Part shown: positions 35,660 to 44,339 of the stretch, in pieces
Position numbering within the stretch: position 1 is the first letter of the stretch
Layout: each line of letters opens with the position of its first letter
Origin: Haloferax larsenii JCM 13917
GTDB taxonomy: Archaea; Halobacteriota; Halobacteria; Halobacteriales; Haloferacaceae
Assembly (NCBI RefSeq): GCF_000336955.1
Contig: NZ_AOLI01000025.1
Coordinates: 64,587 to 128,586 of the forward strand
Direction of reading: 5' to 3'
Length of the DNA stretch: 64,000 nucleotides
Position numbers and translations under genes: made by a program
Notes under the pieces: generated by a model
Database searches by the model: none
What the model was told of the DNA's origin: nothing
The model's input: only the letters and a program-made list of their open reading frames with translations

Positions 35660-36685
35660 ATGCCGTCCCCCGCAATCGAGACCGAGGGGTTGACCAAGTT
35701 CTACGGGGACGTTCGCGGTGTCGAGGACCTCGATTTGACGGTTCCACGGGGAGAGCTGTTCGGGTTTCTCGGCCCCAACGGGGCCGGGAAGTCGACGGCG
35801 ATTCGCCTCATTCTCGGCCTTCTCAATCCGTCCGCCGGAACTGCCCGCGTACTCGGTGCACCTATCGACGACAAGGCGGCTTTCCTCGACGTTCGTAAGC
35901 ACGTCGGCCACATCCCCAGCGACCCGCAGTTTTACGACGAAGTCTCCGGGCGGAAGACGCTCGATTACTTCGCCAGTCTCTCTGGTGGCGAGCGCCGCGA
36001 AGAGCTGCTCGAACGCTTCCCGGTGCCGCTCGACAGGCCGGTCCGTGCGTACTCGCGGGGGAATCGGCAGAAACTCGCCATCGTACAGGCGTTCATGCAC
36101 GACCCCAGACTGGTCGTGATGGACGAACCGACCTCGGGACTCGACCCGCTCGTCCAACGGGAGTTCTACGAGTTCCTCAGAGAAGAGCGCGACCGGGGCG
36201 TCTCGGTCTTCTTCTCGACGCACATCCTCAGCGAGGTCCGACAAGTGTGCGACCGCGTCGCCATCATCCGCGAGGGCCGTCTTGTCGCAGTCGAGGACAT
36301 CGACGACCTGCTGGAACGGAGTGGGAAAGTCGTCACGTTCAGCTCCCCCGATGATATCTCGCTCGCGGACTTCGAGTTCGACGAGACCATCGACGCCCGC
36401 ATCGAACCCGATGGGTCGCTTCGACTCGTCGTCTCGGGGAACTACGACGCGCTCGTGGACGCCCTCGAAAACTACCGCGTCGAGGACCTCGAAGTCCGCG
36501 AGACGGCCATCGAGGACGTGTTCATGCACTTCTACGACGCGGGTCCCGAGGGGGAGACAGAGACACGACAGGGGACAGTGGCGGACGGGGAATCAGCCAC
36601 CGATTCTGGTGCCGGACGCGACTCCGGGCCAACGAACGGCGAAGTGGAACCTCCGCCCGACGAAAAAACGGGTGGGCGGAAATGA
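35660..36685 (+). CDS. ABC transporter ATP-binding protein (NosF/CcmA-like exporter type)
   Basis: A 341-residue ATPase: Walker A GPNGAGKST at about residues 38-46, signature YSRGNRQKLAIVQA (LSGGQ replaced by YSRGN), Walker B LVVMDEPTSG and the H-loop STHILSEVRQV. The C-terminal 100 residues include a typical domain of ABC-2 exporters, then an acidic low-complexity tail (GPEGETETRQGTVADGES). The start is the ATG at 35660; a longer frame reaches back through the divergent gene's promoter. Its stop overlaps the permease start. Confidence 0.92.
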   Translation: MPSPAIETEGLTKFYGDVRGVEDLDLTVPRGELFGFLGPNGAGKSTAIRLILGLLNPSAGTARVLGAPIDDKAAFLDVRKHVGHIPSDPQFYDEVSGRKTLDYFASLSGGERREELLERFPVPLDRPVRAYSRGNRQKLAIVQAFMHDPRLVVMDEPTSGLDPLVQREFYEFLREERDRGVSVFFSTHILSEVRQVCDRVAIIREGRLVAVEDIDDLLERSGKVVTFSSPDDISLADFEFDETIDARIEPDGSLRLVVSGNYDALVDALENYRVEDLEVRETAIEDVFMHFYDAGPEGETETRQGTVADGESATDSGAGRDSGPTNGEVEPPPDEKTGGRK

Positions 36686-37488
36686 TGGACGAACTCGACA
36701 TCGCGCTGTTCGAGTTCAATCAGCGACGGCGCGGTATCCTCATCGTCAGCGTCCTCCTCGTCGCCACAGCCGGTCTCACCATCGCCGTGTTCCCGTCTTT
36801 CGGCGAGGCAGACGTTGACTTCGCCGAACTGCTGGAGTCGTACCCCGAGGAGTTCCAGACGGCGTTCGTCGGCAGCGTTACCGACTTCTCGTCGCTGGAT
36901 GGCTACCTCGTCGTCGAACTGTACCAACTCGTCTGGCTGCTCATCGTCGGAAGTTACTTCGCGTACGCCGCGGGGTCGCTCGTCGCTGGCGAGGTCGACC
37001 GCAACTCCGCCGAACTCGTCCTCGTGCGACCCGTCTCTCGGACGCGGTTCGTCCTCGGAAAGTTCCTCGCGATGCTTCCCGCGGTCGTCATCGTCGACCT
37101 TCTCGTCCTCGCCGCAGTCGTCGTCGGTGCCGGACTCATCGACGAGGAGCTTCGATTCTCGCGACTCCTCTTGGTCCACGCCGTCGGCGGACTCTACCTC
37201 GTCGACTGCGTCGCCATCGGCCTCCTCGCCTCGACGGTTTTCAAACGCGTCCGCCGGGCGCAGGGCGCGGCTATCGGCGTCGTCTTCGGGACCTTCCTCC
37301 TCGACTCGCTGACGACCGACACCGACTACGAGTTCCTCGGAAACCTCTCGCTCACCCGGTATATCGACCCCGGCGAACTCCTCGTCCTCGGCGACGTCGA
37401 CTGGGGCGGTGTCGCCGTCCTCGTGGCTGTCGCGTGCGCCGCCGTCGTCCTCGCGGCCGAGGTGTTCGAGCGCCGCGACCTCTCCTGA
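36682..37488 (+). CDS. ABC-2 type permease
   Basis: A 268-residue integral membrane protein with about six hydrophobic segments (for example GILIVSVLLVATAGLTIAVF at 15-34 and MLPAVVIVDLLVLAAVVVGAG near 132-152). The motif SLVAGEVDRNSAELVLVRPVSRTRFVLGKF is typical of NosY-type permeases. It overlaps the ATPase gene (atgatg; either ATG is possible). The pair is divergent from the CARDB-domain protein, which may be its cargo or partner; this is inference from position. Confidence 0.88.
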   Translation: MMDELDIALFEFNQRRRGILIVSVLLVATAGLTIAVFPSFGEADVDFAELLESYPEEFQTAFVGSVTDFSSLDGYLVVELYQLVWLLIVGSYFAYAAGSLVAGEVDRNSAELVLVRPVSRTRFVLGKFLAMLPAVVIVDLLVLAAVVVGAGLIDEELRFSRLLLVHAVGGLYLVDCVAIGLLASTVFKRVRRAQGAAIGVVFGTFLLDSLTTDTDYEFLGNLSLTRYIDPGELLVLGDVDWGGVAVLVAVACAAVVLAAEVFERRDLS

Positions 37489-37553
37489 ACGGAAGTCTCC
37501 GAACCTCTCTCTTTTCGGCTCGGACTTTTGCCGGTTCGACCCGTATCTCGTGT

Positions 37554-38546
37554 ATGCGACTCTACGCGGCAGCAGACGGTGTGGTCCTGTCGGTCTCCGG
37601 CCCACCGGATTCGCCTACGGTGCGTCGCCGGCTCGGAGACCGCGTCCTCGAATGTGTCGCCGCCGACTCCCGAGCCCCAGAACGCGCCTTCTGCGGGACG
37701 TTCGACCGCGGACTCTTCCGGACGACCGACGGCGGTGAGACGTGGCACTCTGTCGGTAGAAACACCGTCTCTGAGTCGGTGACGAGCCTCGCCGTCTCGC
37801 CCGACGACCCCGCTGTCGTCTACGCCGGGACCGAGCCGTCGGCAGTGTTTCGGTCGAGAGACGGCGGTGAGACGTGGACCGAACTGCCACCGCTTACCGG
37901 TCTGCCCTCGGCCTCCACGTGGGCGTTTCCCCCGCGGCCGCACACGCACCACGCACGGTGGATAGAAATCGACCCCTGTGACCCACAGCGTCTCTTCGTC
38001 GCTATCGAGGCTGGCGCACTCGTCACCTCACCGGATGGCGGTGAGTCGTGGGTCGACCGCGTCCCGTCGTCCAAGCGCGATGTCCACTCGATGGCGATGC
38101 ACCCGGCGAGACCGGGTCGTATCTGGGTCGCCGCGGGCGACGGCTACGCCGAGAGCGACGACGGTGGCGAGACGTGGACGACGCCCACAGATGGGCTTCA
38201 GCACAACTACTGCTGGAGCGTCGCCGTCGACCCGTCTGACCCCGAATCTGTGCTGGTCACGTCCGCCCACGGCCCTCGACGAGCGCACTCGACAAACTCG
38301 GCCGAAGCGTACCTGTATCGACGGCGCGGGTCTGAGCCGTGGACCCGACTCGACGACACCGGGTTGCCGACGGGCGAGGGGGCGACGCGAGCAGTCTTAG
38401 CGGCGGGGGATTCGGGCGGTGAGTGCTACGCCGCCAACGACCACGGCATCTTCCGAACGACCGACTTCGGAGACTCGTGGACGCAACTCGACGTGCCGTG
38501 GCGTGAGTCGAGACAGACCGCATCGGGGCTCGCAGTCGCCGAGTAG
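37554..38546 (+). CDS. BNR/Asp-box beta-propeller protein (VPS10-sortilin-like)
   Basis: A 330-residue protein lacking a signal peptide. Asp-box repeats SxDGGxTW are seen as RTTDGGETWHS, RSRDGGETWTE, TSPDGGESWVD, ESDDGGETWTT and RTTDFGDSWTQ, so five or six blades of a propeller. Relatives are glycosyl hydrolase-like or sortilin-like repeats without catalysis shown. It is a single gene after the ABC permease (65-base gap) and before the reductase; cytoplasmic if the start is right. Function unknown. Confidence 0.82.
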   Translation: MRLYAAADGVVLSVSGPPDSPTVRRRLGDRVLECVAADSRAPERAFCGTFDRGLFRTTDGGETWHSVGRNTVSESVTSLAVSPDDPAVVYAGTEPSAVFRSRDGGETWTELPPLTGLPSASTWAFPPRPHTHHARWIEIDPCDPQRLFVAIEAGALVTSPDGGESWVDRVPSSKRDVHSMAMHPARPGRIWVAAGDGYAESDDGGETWTTPTDGLQHNYCWSVAVDPSDPESVLVTSAHGPRRAHSTNSAEAYLYRRRGSEPWTRLDDTGLPTGEGATRAVLAAGDSGGECYAANDHGIFRTTDFGDSWTQLDVPWRESRQTASGLAVAE

Positions 38547-38564
38547 GGTTGCGACTATCGTACG

Positions 38565-38640
38565 ACACCGCATCGCACCTCACCCATCTCACCGCACCTC
38601 TCCTCACCCCTCCGTACCTCTCCGCACTTCACTGCACCCT
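38565..38640. repeat. Degenerate C-rich repeat (cgcacctc/ctccgcac)
   Basis: Several imperfect copies of an 8-13 base pyrimidine-rich unit (cgcacctcaccc, ccgcacctctcc, ccgtacctctcc, ccgcacttcact) fill the gap between the BNR protein and the reductase gene. No purine-rich stem is present. Confidence 0.6.
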
Positions 38641-38688
38641 CGCGACCGAACCGAGAAGTTTCTTGCCGCGTCGGTTCGACGACCGACC

Positions 38689-39771
38689 ATGTACGATTTC
38701 GCCGTCGTCGGTGTTGGTCCCGCCGGCGCGCGGTTCGCCCGCCGTGCTGCCGAGTCGGGCTACGACGTGCTCGCGCTGGAGAAAGGCGAGGTAGGGACGC
38801 CGCTCGCGTGCTCGGGCCACGTCAGTACCGACATCTGGGACTACGTGCCCGACGACGCACGCGACCACCTCTTTCAGAACCGCATCTACGGGGCCGACTT
38901 CCACGTCGGCGGTCCGAACTCGAAGGCATACCCGTTCTACAAGCAGAGTGAGGTCTCGAACGTCATCGACCGAGTCGAACTCGACCGGACGCTCGCCGAC
39001 TGCGCCCGCGAGGCCGGGGCGGACGTCCGCGAGGGCCACACCGTCACCGGAATCGAAGAACTCGACGACCGCGTCCGACTGACCGCGAGCGTCGCGGGCG
39101 AGGCCGGAACCGTCCAGTTCGAAGCGAAGATGGTCGCCGGATGCGACGGGCCGACCTCGCGCGTCCGTCGCTCGCTCGACCTGCCCGAACCGACCGAGAC
39201 GCTCCACGGCGTCCTCGCGTTCGACCCCGACCCCGACGACGGGGACTTCGTGGACGTGCATCTCACCGTCCCGCGATTCTTCGCGTGGCGCATCCCGCGC
39301 GGCGACGCGGGCGTCGAGTACGGACTCGCTGCCCCGCCGGGTGCGGAAGTCACCGAGATGTTCGACGCGCTCACGAACACCTACGACGTGGAGACAGAGC
39401 ACTTCTGCTCGGGCGCGATTCCCATCGGCCCGCCGGAGCAGACGACGACAGACCGCGCGTTCCTCATCGGCGACGCGGCCGCCCAAACGAAGCCCTTCAC
39501 CGGCGGCGGCATCCTCTACGGGATGACTTCAGCCGACCACGCCGCCGACGCAATCGACCCTGACGACCCGGCCACGCTCGCCGACTACGAGGAAGCGTGG
39601 CGCGACACGCTTTCGACCGAAATCCGCCTCGGTCACCTCGTCAGAAAGTGTTATTCGTTCCCCGAGTGGCTCCAGCACGTCGGCTTGCGCACGCTCTCGG
39701 GCGAAATCGGCGTCCACATGGACAAGCCGAGTTCCTTTTTCTCCAGAGAGCATCTGAAGAAGTTGTTCTGA
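38689..39771 (+). CDS. Geranylgeranyl reductase family flavoprotein
   Basis: A 360-residue FAD-dependent oxidoreductase. The N-terminal dinucleotide motif is VVGVGPAGARFARRAA (residues 6-21), followed by the CSGHVS-type cysteine region typical of the family; the second FAD motif is FLIGDAAAQTKPFTGGGILYGM. Archaeal members saturate the isoprenoid chains of membrane lipids (digeranylgeranylglycerophospholipid) or of quinones/dolichols; which one applies here is not decidable. ATG at 38689 is chosen for the FAD motif spacing. The next gene starts 53 bases later. Confidence 0.88.
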   Translation: MYDFAVVGVGPAGARFARRAAESGYDVLALEKGEVGTPLACSGHVSTDIWDYVPDDARDHLFQNRIYGADFHVGGPNSKAYPFYKQSEVSNVIDRVELDRTLADCAREAGADVREGHTVTGIEELDDRVRLTASVAGEAGTVQFEAKMVAGCDGPTSRVRRSLDLPEPTETLHGVLAFDPDPDDGDFVDVHLTVPRFFAWRIPRGDAGVEYGLAAPPGAEVTEMFDALTNTYDVETEHFCSGAIPIGPPEQTTTDRAFLIGDAAAQTKPFTGGGILYGMTSADHAADAIDPDDPATLADYEEAWRDTLSTEIRLGHLVRKCYSFPEWLQHVGLRTLSGEIGVHMDKPSSFFSREHLKKLF

Positions 39772-39824
39772 GACGGGGCTCTGCGCTCCAGCAGAACCTT
39801 GTTCCTGCGTGTCGAGACACGAAC

Positions 39825-40274
39825 ATGCCCTTGTCTGCGTCTCAAGAGACCGTTCTTGAGGAACTCGTGGAGAAGCTGTCCGACAGTGCAACGTGGTGCG
39901 TCATCGGAAGTACCGACTCCGTGCTGCGAGGCCTCGACGATGACCCATCCGATATCGATATCCTCGCCACGGAAGCGGCGGCGAAGCAGTTCCGAGACCG
40001 GTTCTCGGACGGGTTCACCGACACTCGTGAAGTCGGCCAATCCCAAATCGACACGTATGTGGTCCACGGTGAGGAGGTCGAAGTGATATTCTGTCACCGA
40101 GAGAAGAGCCACCAGACCCCACTCATCGACCTCGAACGCATCGAAGTTGTGCAGACCGAGAACTCAGGGGTTCCGCTTCTTCCACTCGAACACCTCGTCA
40201 CAGTCTACGAGCAGATAGGGAAACAGGAGACCGTGGTACGCTTACAATCCGAACTCGGTGTCTCTGCGCGGTAA
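39825..40274 (+). CDS. Nucleotidyltransferase-fold protein (MNT/antitoxin-like)
   Basis: A 149-residue protein with VIGSTDSVLRGLDDDPSDIDIL, i.e. the G-S motif followed by a DxD-type acidic pair, as in minimal nucleotidyltransferases. Residues 60-149 are an alpha/beta remainder (TYVVHGEEVEVIFCHREK). The motif is close to complete, so activity is possible. No HEPN partner gene is adjacent (the next gene, ygfZ-like, is on the other strand), so it is not an obvious toxin-antitoxin pair. Confidence 0.77.
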   Translation: MPLSASQETVLEELVEKLSDSATWCVIGSTDSVLRGLDDDPSDIDILATEAAAKQFRDRFSDGFTDTREVGQSQIDTYVVHGEEVEVIFCHREKSHQTPLIDLERIEVVQTENSGVPLLPLEHLVTVYEQIGKQETVVRLQSELGVSAR

Positions 40275-40306
40275 CTGAGGGATGCCGCGGCGGAGACTAC
40301 TGGTGA

Positions 40307-41398
40307 CTACTCCGAATACGTCGGAATCCGAAGCGACCGAGCGCCGCCTTCGACGAACGGGAGCGTCTCGCGGGTCGCCGCCACGCGCTCGCCATCGACC
40401 GCAACCGCCAACTCGTCGGTGTCGAGGTCGTACTCGACGAGCGCGAAGCCGATTGGCGCCTCGCGCATCGGACTCTCGACGGCACGAGTCACTTCGCCGA
40501 CGCTGTCGTCACCGGCGAACACCTCGGCACCGGACTCGGGGAGGTCGTCGGCGCTGAAGCCGACGAGACGACGCGACGGTCGGCCGCGGTTTTCGACCTT
40601 CGAGACGACCTCTTGCCCGACGAAACAGCCCTTGTCGAAGTCGATGGCGTTGCGGACGCCGACGACGTTCGGGACGCGCCCGCGAAGTTCCGTGTCGAAG
40701 CGCGGCGTTCCGGCCTCGGTGGTGAGCGTGTCCCACGTCTGGTAGCCGAGGGGAACCGCCGGGTTGCCGTAGTGCAAGAGGGCGTCGAACACGTCTTCGG
40801 CGTCCTTCGCGCGGCAGATGATGCTGTATCCCTCCTCGCCGGTCGGGTTGTCGGCGGCGACGACGGTCACGCCCAATTCGCCGCCGATAGACCCGCGAAC
40901 GAACGTGAGTTCGGGTTCGGGCGCACCGGCGTTTGCGAGGACGCTCGCGACCTTCTCTGTCGCCATCGCGCCGTGGACGCCGAAGATACCGAACTCGTCG
41001 GAGGCGTCGCGGATGCGGACGCGCTGGAGGAAGGTCTTCGAGCGCCACTCCTCGACGAGGTCCTCGGCGCGGTCCGGCGGCGTAAACAGAAGCAGGCGCT
41101 CGCCAGCGTTGTAGATGTACATGTCCGTCTCGATGCGTCCGTCGGGGTCCAAAAGCAGCGCGTAGGCACCCTCGCCGTCTTCGGTCGGGACGGCGTTCGT
41201 GACGGCGTTGTCGACGTACTCGATTCGGTCTTCGCCTTCGACGACGACGACGCCGTATCCGTGTTCGATGACGCCGACGCCGTTTCGGACTGCGCGGTGC
41301 GTCCGTTCGGGGCGGCCGTAGTGGCCGACCACGTCGACACCACCGCGTGTTTCGAACGTCGCACCGTGGGACTCGTGAATCGAAGCGACGAGTGTCAT
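40307..41398 (-). CDS. YgfZ/GcvT-like folate-binding protein
   Basis: A 363-residue protein of the aminomethyltransferase fold. It has the YgfZ signature DKGCFVGQEVVSK (KGCxxGQE) near residue 258, which is linked to iron-sulfur cluster maturation, and lacks the full glycine-cleavage T-protein catalytic set as far as I can see. The C-terminal barrel (MREAPIGFALVEYDLDTDELAVAVDGERV) is present. Annotated in archaea as glycine cleavage T-protein or YgfZ; I prefer the latter. No gcv genes are nearby. Confidence 0.86.
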   Translation of the reverse strand: MTLVASIHESHGATFETRGGVDVVGHYGRPERTHRAVRNGVGVIEHGYGVVVVEGEDRIEYVDNAVTNAVPTEDGEGAYALLLDPDGRIETDMYIYNAGERLLLFTPPDRAEDLVEEWRSKTFLQRVRIRDASDEFGIFGVHGAMATEKVASVLANAGAPEPELTFVRGSIGGELGVTVVAADNPTGEEGYSIICRAKDAEDVFDALLHYGNPAVPLGYQTWDTLTTEAGTPRFDTELRGRVPNVVGVRNAIDFDKGCFVGQEVVSKVENRGRPSRRLVGFSADDLPESGAEVFAGDDSVGEVTRAVESPMREAPIGFALVEYDLDTDELAVAVDGERVAATRETLPFVEGGARSLRIPTYSE

Positions 41399-41447
41399 TA
41401 CTCCCCGTTTGGCGTCAGCGGGTAAAACAGTCCCACTCTGCGGCAGG

Positions 41448-41490
41448 GTAGTCGCGGCCGAGTGATAGAGTAGTCGCGGTCGGATGATAG
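41448..41490. repeat. Two direct repeats of 21 bases at 22-base spacing
   Basis: The units gtagtcgcggccgagtgata (from 41448) and gtagtcgcggtcggatgata (from 41470) match at 18 of 21 positions. They lie upstream of the ygfZ-like gene on the minus strand and past the stop of the next gene. The two-helical-turn spacing would suit binding of a dimeric regulator. Confidence 0.5.
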
Positions 41491-41529
41491 CTATCTAGAC
41501 GGCCGCGCGGGGCGACGCGCCCGAGACAA

Positions 41530-41829
41530 TCAGAGACCCAATCGGTCGCGCACGCGGTCGAACAACGATGCATCGGCTTCGACGCTCTCACCGGGGTCGG
41601 GGACAACGCGGTCGTCAGGGTAGATGCGTACACCCTGGTGGTCTTCTTCCACCACGATGAGACTCTCCGACTTCAGCGAAGACAGCGCGTCTTCGATAGT
41701 GTCGATGTCGGAGTCGACGGCGGCACGGAGTTCGAACACCGTCATCCCATCTTCGTGGCGGTCGACGAGCGCGTCGAGCACCGCGACTTCGATGTCGCGG
41801 CGGTTCCGAAACTCCCGCCTCGCTCTCAT
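41530..41829 (-). CDS. Small winged-helix protein (DUF6432-like)
   Basis: A 99-residue protein with an HTH-type pattern (EVAVLDALVDRHEDGMTVFELRAAVDSDIDTIEDALSSLKSESLI), resembling MarR/ArsR-like winged helices. I recall haloarchaeal DUF6432 of this pattern, unverified. It probably regulates a nearby gene, possibly itself or the following minus-strand ygfZ-like gene 131 bases away. The divergent zinc-ribbon gene starts 105 bases upstream. Confidence 0.75.
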   Translation of the reverse strand: MRARREFRNRRDIEVAVLDALVDRHEDGMTVFELRAAVDSDIDTIEDALSSLKSESLIVVEEDHQGVRIYPDDRVVPDPGESVEADASLFDRVRDRLGL

Positions 41830-41933
41830 AGTCGGTACATCGCCCGCATGAGGTTTACTTGTACCGCCCGTCTGACGGGCGTCCGACGAACAGGAGGTAC
41901 CTTTTTGTTCCAGAACCCCCGAATGCTCGCGTA

Positions 41934-42956
41934 ATGGGACTTACTTGCCGTCTTCTCGGGCATTCCTATGGGGAACCCGAGACGGAACGGGAGCGCGAGG
42001 AGCGAGGCGACGAGGTGGTCGTCTCGATTCGGGAGGTACAGGTGTGCTCGCGCTGCGGTCACGAACAGGTCATCAGTGAGAACAAAGAAGTAACCGCGAT
42101 TCGGACGCCCGAGGAGGTGGGAATGACGGAGGCCGAAGTCGAGACGGCCGCGGCAGGGTTCGAACCAGCCGACCCCGAACCGACCCCTGCCCCCGACGAG
42201 TCACCAATCGAGACTGCGCCCGACCCGGAGACGGAGGCGCAGGCCGATGTAAGCGCCGACGCGGCCTCCGAACCGGCACAGACGCCCACGTCGACGCCGG
42301 ACGAGGCTACGGCGTCGGCACCGGAGCAGACGCCGACACCGGAGCAGACGGGCGACGAGAGCGCCGAGCAGTTGGACGAACCGCCGGTCACCGACGACGC
42401 AATCATCCTCGACGACGATGACGACGAATCGGGACGCGACCGGACGCAGTGGCCCGACGAGGTGGACGAGATGGACACCGAGGACCCCGTCCCCGAGACG
42501 CCGACCGACGACGACGACGCGGAGTTCATCGACGCGGACGCGGCCGCCGAGACGTCTTCCGACGCCGCATCCGACACGGACCGGCGTGACGCCGATGCGA
42601 CCGGCCAGACGAAGACTCGCGAACACGGTGCGTGGCCCGAACAGCAGGGCGAAGACACCGGCTGGGACGCCCAGCCCGACGACGGTGAGCCAATGTCGGT
42701 CTCCTTCGGCGGCGGCCTGCGCCCCGAGGCAAACGGGGCTGTCGACTCCGACTCGAACGACGAGTACATCGAGGCGGCGGACGACGAGTTCGTGCGCGCC
42801 GACGACCCGAACCTCGGGACCGAGACGCCAGACGAGGCGGTCGAGTACTACTGTCCGAACTGCGGACACTCTCGCGGTGCCTCCGCGTCGTCGATGCGCG
42901 CGGGCGACATCTGCCCCGAGTGCCGAAAAGGATATATCGCCGAGCGACAGGCCTGA
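41934..42956 (+). CDS. Two-zinc-ribbon protein with a long acidic linker (DUF7093-like)
   Basis: A 340-residue protein. The N-terminus (MGLTCRLLGHSYGEPETE to VQVCSRCGHEQVIS) holds one zinc-ribbon half; the C-terminus has YYCPNCGHSRGASASSMRAGDICPECRKGYI, a complete four-Cys ribbon. Between them is about 200 residues of Pro/Ala/Glu/Asp/Thr-rich, disordered sequence with repeats such as TPTPEQT and DDDD. I recall DUF7093 with this layout, unverified. The short TATA-proximal gap suggests its own transcript. Role unknown; possibly RNA or nucleic-acid binding. Confidence 0.78.
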   Translation: MGLTCRLLGHSYGEPETEREREERGDEVVVSIREVQVCSRCGHEQVISENKEVTAIRTPEEVGMTEAEVETAAAGFEPADPEPTPAPDESPIETAPDPETEAQADVSADAASEPAQTPTSTPDEATASAPEQTPTPEQTGDESAEQLDEPPVTDDAIILDDDDDESGRDRTQWPDEVDEMDTEDPVPETPTDDDDAEFIDADAAAETSSDAASDTDRRDADATGQTKTREHGAWPEQQGEDTGWDAQPDDGEPMSVSFGGGLRPEANGAVDSDSNDEYIEAADDEFVRADDPNLGTETPDEAVEYYCPNCGHSRGASASSMRAGDICPECRKGYIAERQA

Positions 42957-43027
42957 CCCCCGTCACGCCGTCGCAGGCTTCGTAGAGTCACGAAACAGGT
43001 AAACCACCGGCTATCGAAAGAGCGCCC

Positions 43028-43408
43028 ATGAAGGAATACAAGATGCGTCGTGGGGAGACGCTCGAAGAGCGGGTCCCGGACATGGAAGCGACTGTCGAGG
43101 ACTACTTCGGCCCCATCACGGAGACCGAGGAGTACAAAGGAAGCGACCTCTACGTCGTCGGCGAACCGAAGAATCCCGTCTTCCAGCGCGTCGTCGTCGG
43201 CGCGGTGAAGTACAGCGGGAAGAAAGACCGCCTCGCAGTCAACTTCGAAGAGGCCGACCCGACCGAACTCGGCCCGGACGACCTCGAAGCAGCCGGCGAG
43301 GCCGTCAGCGCCAAAAACGACTTCCTTCTCGAAGCGACGGGCCGCGACGCCAAGTCGCGCCGCGACTCCATGAAGCGCGCCGTCGAAGACGACGCGCCGG
43401 ACTACTGA
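43028..43408 (+). CDS. DUF5611-like protein
   Basis: A 126-residue soluble protein starting MKEYKMRRGETLEERVPDMEATV, with GEPKNPVFQRVVVGAVKYSGKKDRLAVNFEEADP. I recall this as DUF5611, common in haloarchaea (unverified). No catalytic motif is visible; the C-terminus is basic then acidic. It lies alone, 71 bases after the zinc-ribbon gene, possibly in the same transcript. Confidence 0.72.
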   Translation: MKEYKMRRGETLEERVPDMEATVEDYFGPITETEEYKGSDLYVVGEPKNPVFQRVVVGAVKYSGKKDRLAVNFEEADPTELGPDDLEAAGEAVSAKNDFLLEATGRDAKSRRDSMKRAVEDDAPDY

Positions 43409-43487
43409 TACGTCTGCCGCGACTCGATTTCTCTCACCACTCACGTCCAGAGCGACAGCGCTCGCGACCTGCGCGCGCCGACCCTCG

Positions 43488-44228
43488 TCAGAGTCGTTCG
43501 GGCAACCACCCGCCGTCGACTTCGATGTTCTCGCCGCTCATGTAGTCCGACGCGGGATGCAGGAAGAACAGCAATGCCTGTGCGATATCGTCTGTAGACG
43601 CCCACCGACCGCGGGGAGCCTCGTCCGGGAATTTGTCCGAGTTCTCGACGACGTAGGGCGAGACGGCGTTCACGGTGATACCGTCGTCTGTGGTGTCGGC
43701 AGCGAGCATTCGCGTGAACATCAGGACGCCCGTCTTGGCGACGAAGTACGGGAAGTTGACGGGGTAGACGAGCGCCTTCTCGCTACCGGCGTAGCCGACG
43801 TTGACGATGCGGCCGAACCCGGCGTCGCGCATGGGACCGAGCGCGCGCTTCGAACAGAGATACGTCCCGTAGAAGTTCGTCTCGACGACCGTCTGCCACG
43901 TCTCGAAGTCGATGTCTTCCCAGTGTTGCGGTGCGAACGCGCCGACGTTGTTGACGAGCGCAGTGACCGAACCGAGGTCAGACTCGACCGCGTCGAAGAT
44001 ACCGTCCACGTCGTCGGGGTCGGTCACGTCGCCGCAGACAGTCGTCGCGTCGGGTGCACCGCGTTCGAGCGCTTCTTCCATCGTCGCCGTCGCTTCCGCC
44101 TCGCTCGTGTTGTAGTGCACCGCCACCGACGCGCCCGCGTCGGCAGTCGCAAGGAGGAGGTCGCGACCGACGCCTTTCGCACTGCCTGTCACCAACACCA
44201 CGTGGTCCGAGAGGTCGACCGAGAGCAT
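43488..44228 (-). CDS. Short-chain dehydrogenase/reductase
   Basis: A 246-residue SDR. The cofactor motif TGSAKGVG is at residues 14-21, NNVGA near 87 and the catalytic YFVAK (Tyr, Lys) near 155, with the usual C-terminal DGGWLPERL. Such proteins are often called 3-oxoacyl-ACP reductase, but the substrate cannot be read from sequence. The ATG at 44228 (MLSVDLSDH) is chosen because sequence upstream is repeat DNA; the start motif gtatgctctc itself is copied twice in that repeat. Confidence 0.88.
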   Translation of the reverse strand: MLSVDLSDHVVLVTGSAKGVGRDLLLATADAGASVAVHYNTSEAEATATMEEALERGAPDATTVCGDVTDPDDVDGIFDAVESDLGSVTALVNNVGAFAPQHWEDIDFETWQTVVETNFYGTYLCSKRALGPMRDAGFGRIVNVGYAGSEKALVYPVNFPYFVAKTGVLMFTRMLAADTTDDGITVNAVSPYVVENSDKFPDEAPRGRWASTDDIAQALLFFLHPASDYMSGENIEVDGGWLPERL

Positions 44229-44263
44229 ACGTCGACGTCGGTGCCGGGAACCAAAGACACACC

Positions 44264-44330
44264 GACCGAACCGACAAATGAGAGCATACGACCGAACCGA
44301 CAAATGAGAGCATACGACCGAACCGACAAA
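44264..44330. repeat. 26-bp tandem repeat (2.6 copies) upstream of the SDR gene
   Basis: Two perfect units (44264-44289 and 44290-44315) and a 15-base partial third copy (44316-44330). Each unit ends with gagagcatac, the same ten bases that carry the SDR start codon at 44221-44230 (read gtatgctctc on the minus strand). The extra ATG copies are out of frame with the SDR. Confidence 0.85.
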
Positions 44331-44339
44331 TCTCCGGAC

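Noticed and set aside
39825..40274. A MNT-HEPN toxin-antitoxin pair.
   Set aside because: The nucleotidyltransferase-fold gene has no HEPN neighbour; the next gene is on the other strand and unrelated.
43978..44313. An alternative start for the SDR in the tandem repeat copies.
   Set aside because: The copied ATGs are out of frame with the SDR, and the added sequence lacks SDR homology.
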